Below are positions 62,713-64,000 of a stretch of DNA of 64,000 nucleotides, piece after piece. Position numbers and translations under genes: made by a program. The notes under the pieces were generated by a model. The model did not search any database. It was not told the DNA's origin and saw only the letters and a list, made by a program, of their open reading frames with translations. The DNA is from Alloalcanivorax balearicus MACL04 (lineage in GTDB: Bacteria; Pseudomonadota; Gammaproteobacteria; Pseudomonadales; Alcanivoracaceae), in NCBI RefSeq assembly GCF_025532145.1, contig NZ_ARXS01000001.1, forward strand, positions 360,141-424,140, given 5' to 3'. Numbering within the stretch: position 1 is the first letter of the stretch; each line of letters starts with the position of its first letter.

Positions 62713-63567
62713 ATGAAAGACAGACAAGTGCTGCATACCATCCGGGCTATGGAAACCTCCGACGGCGCCGGCGTGCGGCTCAAGCGCGCCCTGGGTCAAA
62801 ACCCGGCGGTGCGTCTGGATCCGTTCCTGATGCTGGATGCGTTCTCCTCTGATAACCCGGACGACTACATTGCCGGTTTTCCGCCCCACCCTCATCGGGG
62901 ATTCGAGACCGTCACCTACCTGGTGGAAGGCCACATGCGCCACCGCGATCACCTGGGTAACGAGGGCGATCTGCAACAGGGCGGTGTGCAGTGGATGACC
63001 GCCGGGCGCGGCATCATCCACGAGGAAATGCCCCAGCAGGAAGACGGTTTGCTGCGCGGGTTCCAGTTGTGGATCAACCTGCCGGCGGCGGAAAAAATGA
63101 AACCCGCCGGCTACCGCGATATCCAGGATCGCGAAATACCACGGCTGGATCTGCCGACTGGCGGACAGATCAAGGCGATTGCCGGGAAAGTAGACCTTGC
63201 CGGTGCGTCACTCACCGCGCCGGTGCATGGCGGCAGTACCGACCCGCTCTACCTGGATGTGATCTTGCGCCCCGGCGAGAGCGTCTCGGTACCGCTGACG
63301 CCGGGCTACAACGCTTTCCTGTATCTGTTCGAAGGCGCGGTGACGGTGGCGGAAGAGACGGTGGCGGTGGACCATGTGGCGGTACTCACCGACGGTGACC
63401 GGGTCACCCTGGTCGCGGGACGGGATGGCGCCCGGTTGCTGCTACTGGCGGGCCGGCCGCTGGGTGAGCCGGTGGCACAGTACGGCCCCTTTGTGATGAA
63501 CACGCAGGAGGAGCTGGAACAGGCCCTGCAGGATTATCGCAACGGGACCCTTACCGAACCGGCCTGA
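62713..63567 (+). CDS. Pirin family protein (YhaK/YhhW-like)
   Basis: A 284-residue bicupin. The N-terminal cupin has the metal ligands in FPPHPHRGFETVTYLVEGHMRHRDHLGNEG and GRGIIHEEMP (three His and one Glu). The C-terminal cupin is without a clear metal site. Some pirins have quercetinase activity; others act as redox sensors. GAGGAGG precedes the ATG, which was preferred over an earlier one inside yqjG. It is the last gene before an intrinsic terminator and the intron. Confidence 0.9.
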   Translation: MKDRQVLHTIRAMETSDGAGVRLKRALGQNPAVRLDPFLMLDAFSSDNPDDYIAGFPPHPHRGFETVTYLVEGHMRHRDHLGNEGDLQQGGVQWMTAGRGIIHEEMPQQEDGLLRGFQLWINLPAAEKMKPAGYRDIQDREIPRLDLPTGGQIKAIAGKVDLAGASLTAPVHGGSTDPLYLDVILRPGESVSVPLTPGYNAFLYLFEGAVTVAEETVAVDHVAVLTDGDRVTLVAGRDGARLLLLAGRPLGEPVAQYGPFVMNTQEELEQALQDYRNGTLTEPA

Positions 63568-63580
63568 GGCCAATGCTCCA

Positions 63581-63606
63581 AGCCCCGCTTCGGCGGGGCT
63601 TTTCTT
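63581..63606 (+). terminator. Rho-independent terminator of the pirin operon
   Basis: AGCCCCGC-TTCG-GCGGGGCT followed by TTTCTT, 14 bases after the pirin stop. It is a strong intrinsic terminator and also the insertion target of the intron that begins at the next base. Confidence 0.92.
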
Positions 63607-64000
63607 GTGCGCCCGGCACGGGCGCACTCCTGGAGGTGCAAGTCCTCCCGTAAGCTGGCCACAGCGAACGAAGTGAAGCGCAACTGCGGAAGGGCGACCG
63701 ACCGTGGGGAGGAAGCGTGGAGCGTAAACCGTGAGCCGATGAACAAGAATCGGATACGAGGCACGGCCGAGCAGGGCGAGCGGGCAAGAAGCCGCGAAGC
63801 TCTTGTGGCCAAGGCGAGGTGGTGTAAATCCGGCGGTTGTACCCATAGGGCATAAATGCGGTGAAGGAGTGCGTTCTTACCCGGGGAGATCTCGCCTTAT
63901 GCCTGAAAGGGCGACGTGGAGACACGGAGCGAGAAGTCAGCAGAAGCCATAGTAGTTGCCAGTACGGGACTGAAGTGGCCTAATGATCTTGGACACCCAC
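63607..64000 (+). mobile_element. Group IIC intron, 5' part (continues beyond window)
   Basis: The sequence starts GTGCGCCCGG, the conserved intron 5' end, immediately after the T-tract of an intrinsic terminator, the preferred target of class C introns. It then shows the ribozyme segments GGAGGTGCAAGTCCTCC (domain I hairpin), TTCTTACCCGGGGAG and AGAAGTCAGCAGAAG, which agree with known group IIC ribozymes such as that of Oceanobacillus iheyensis. Domain IV, with the reverse transcriptase/maturase gene, should follow; an ATG at 63983 (MILDTH) may begin it, but the window ends there. The 3' end is not visible. Confidence 0.88.

Noticed and set aside
63551..63925. Minus-strand frames across the intron region
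   Set aside because: They lie across the ribozyme and terminator, and no protein family is recognisable.
63607..64000. Structured noncoding RNA considered as tmRNA or RNase P RNA
   Set aside because: The GTGCG 5' end, the placement after a terminator and the ACCCGGGGAG and GUCAGCAGAAG-type segments match a group IIC ribozyme instead.

Overview
The window reads as a contiguous piece of a GC-rich gammaproteobacterial chromosome. The best clue to the host is gene order. A type IV pilus chemosensory operon (pilG-pilH-pilI-pilJ-pilK-chpA-chpB-chpC) diverges from gshB, and gshB is followed by tonB, yqgE, ruvX, pyrR, pyrB and an inactive pyrC'. This is the arrangement known from Pseudomonas. The mix of oxidoreductases, TRAP transport and overall coding style suggests an Alcanivorax/Pseudomonadales-type marine or hydrocarbon-associated bacterium, but that assignment is inference. 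No rRNA, tRNA, prophage, CRISPR array or defence island was seen. Nearly all sequence is coding.

Layout, left to right. 1-3.1 kb: an envelope lipoprotein cluster (a COG3014-like protein cut by the window edge, YcfL-like, LpoB-like, and a CsgG/FlgT-like protein). 3.1-9.3 kb: a Kef-type antiporter, an orphan lipoprotein, a VOC protein with an AraC regulator, gamma-glutamyltranspeptidase, and coaD. 9.3-15.4 kb: two regulator/enzyme pairs with readable operators. One is MerR with an NAD-dependent epimerase. The other is TetR with an alcohol/aldehyde oxidation operon (GMC oxidoreductase, Tat-exported small subunit, coniferyl-aldehyde-type dehydrogenase). 15.4-22.4 kb: an IclR-controlled uptake and activation cluster (TAXI-TRAP transporter, two-subunit CoA transferase, extra permease). 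22.4-29.2 kb: YheT hydrolase, QmcA/NfeD membrane pair, rsmE, a lipoprotein amidase behind a sigma-54-like promoter, a nested inverted-repeat element, and a persulfide-sensor-like ArsR regulator with a split YeeE/YedE sulfur transporter. 29.2-36.4 kb: MFS/LysR pair, gloA, a HerA-like ATPase, slyD, an LpxL-type acyltransferase and a metallo-beta-lactamase-fold hydrolase. 36.4-48.8 kb: the Pil-Chp operon on the minus strand. 49-55.8 kb: gshB to pyrC'. 55.8-63.6 kb: a periplasmic thiol-redox pair, a two-component system, and a LysR/azoreductase/glutathionyl-hydroquinone reductase/pirin module for quinone or electrophile stress. 63.6-64 kb: the 5' half of a group IIC intron placed directly after the pirin terminator.

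How the parts work together. The Pil-Chp genes form a complete pathway from receptor (PilJ) through adaptors (PilI, ChpC) and a multi-phosphotransfer kinase (ChpA) to regulators (PilG, PilH), with methyltransferase and methylesterase (PilK, ChpB). PyrB and the catalytically dead PyrC' are expected to assemble as one aspartate transcarbamoylase complex. Three palindromic REP doublets punctuate the ends of transcription units. The most noteworthy items are the group IIC intron, the IclR/TAXI-TRAP/CoA-transferase cluster of unknown substrate, the membrane-domain/TlpA fusion, the lipoprotein amidase with its candidate sigma-54 promoter, and the 100-bp nested inverted repeat. No clearly undescribed multi-gene system was found.
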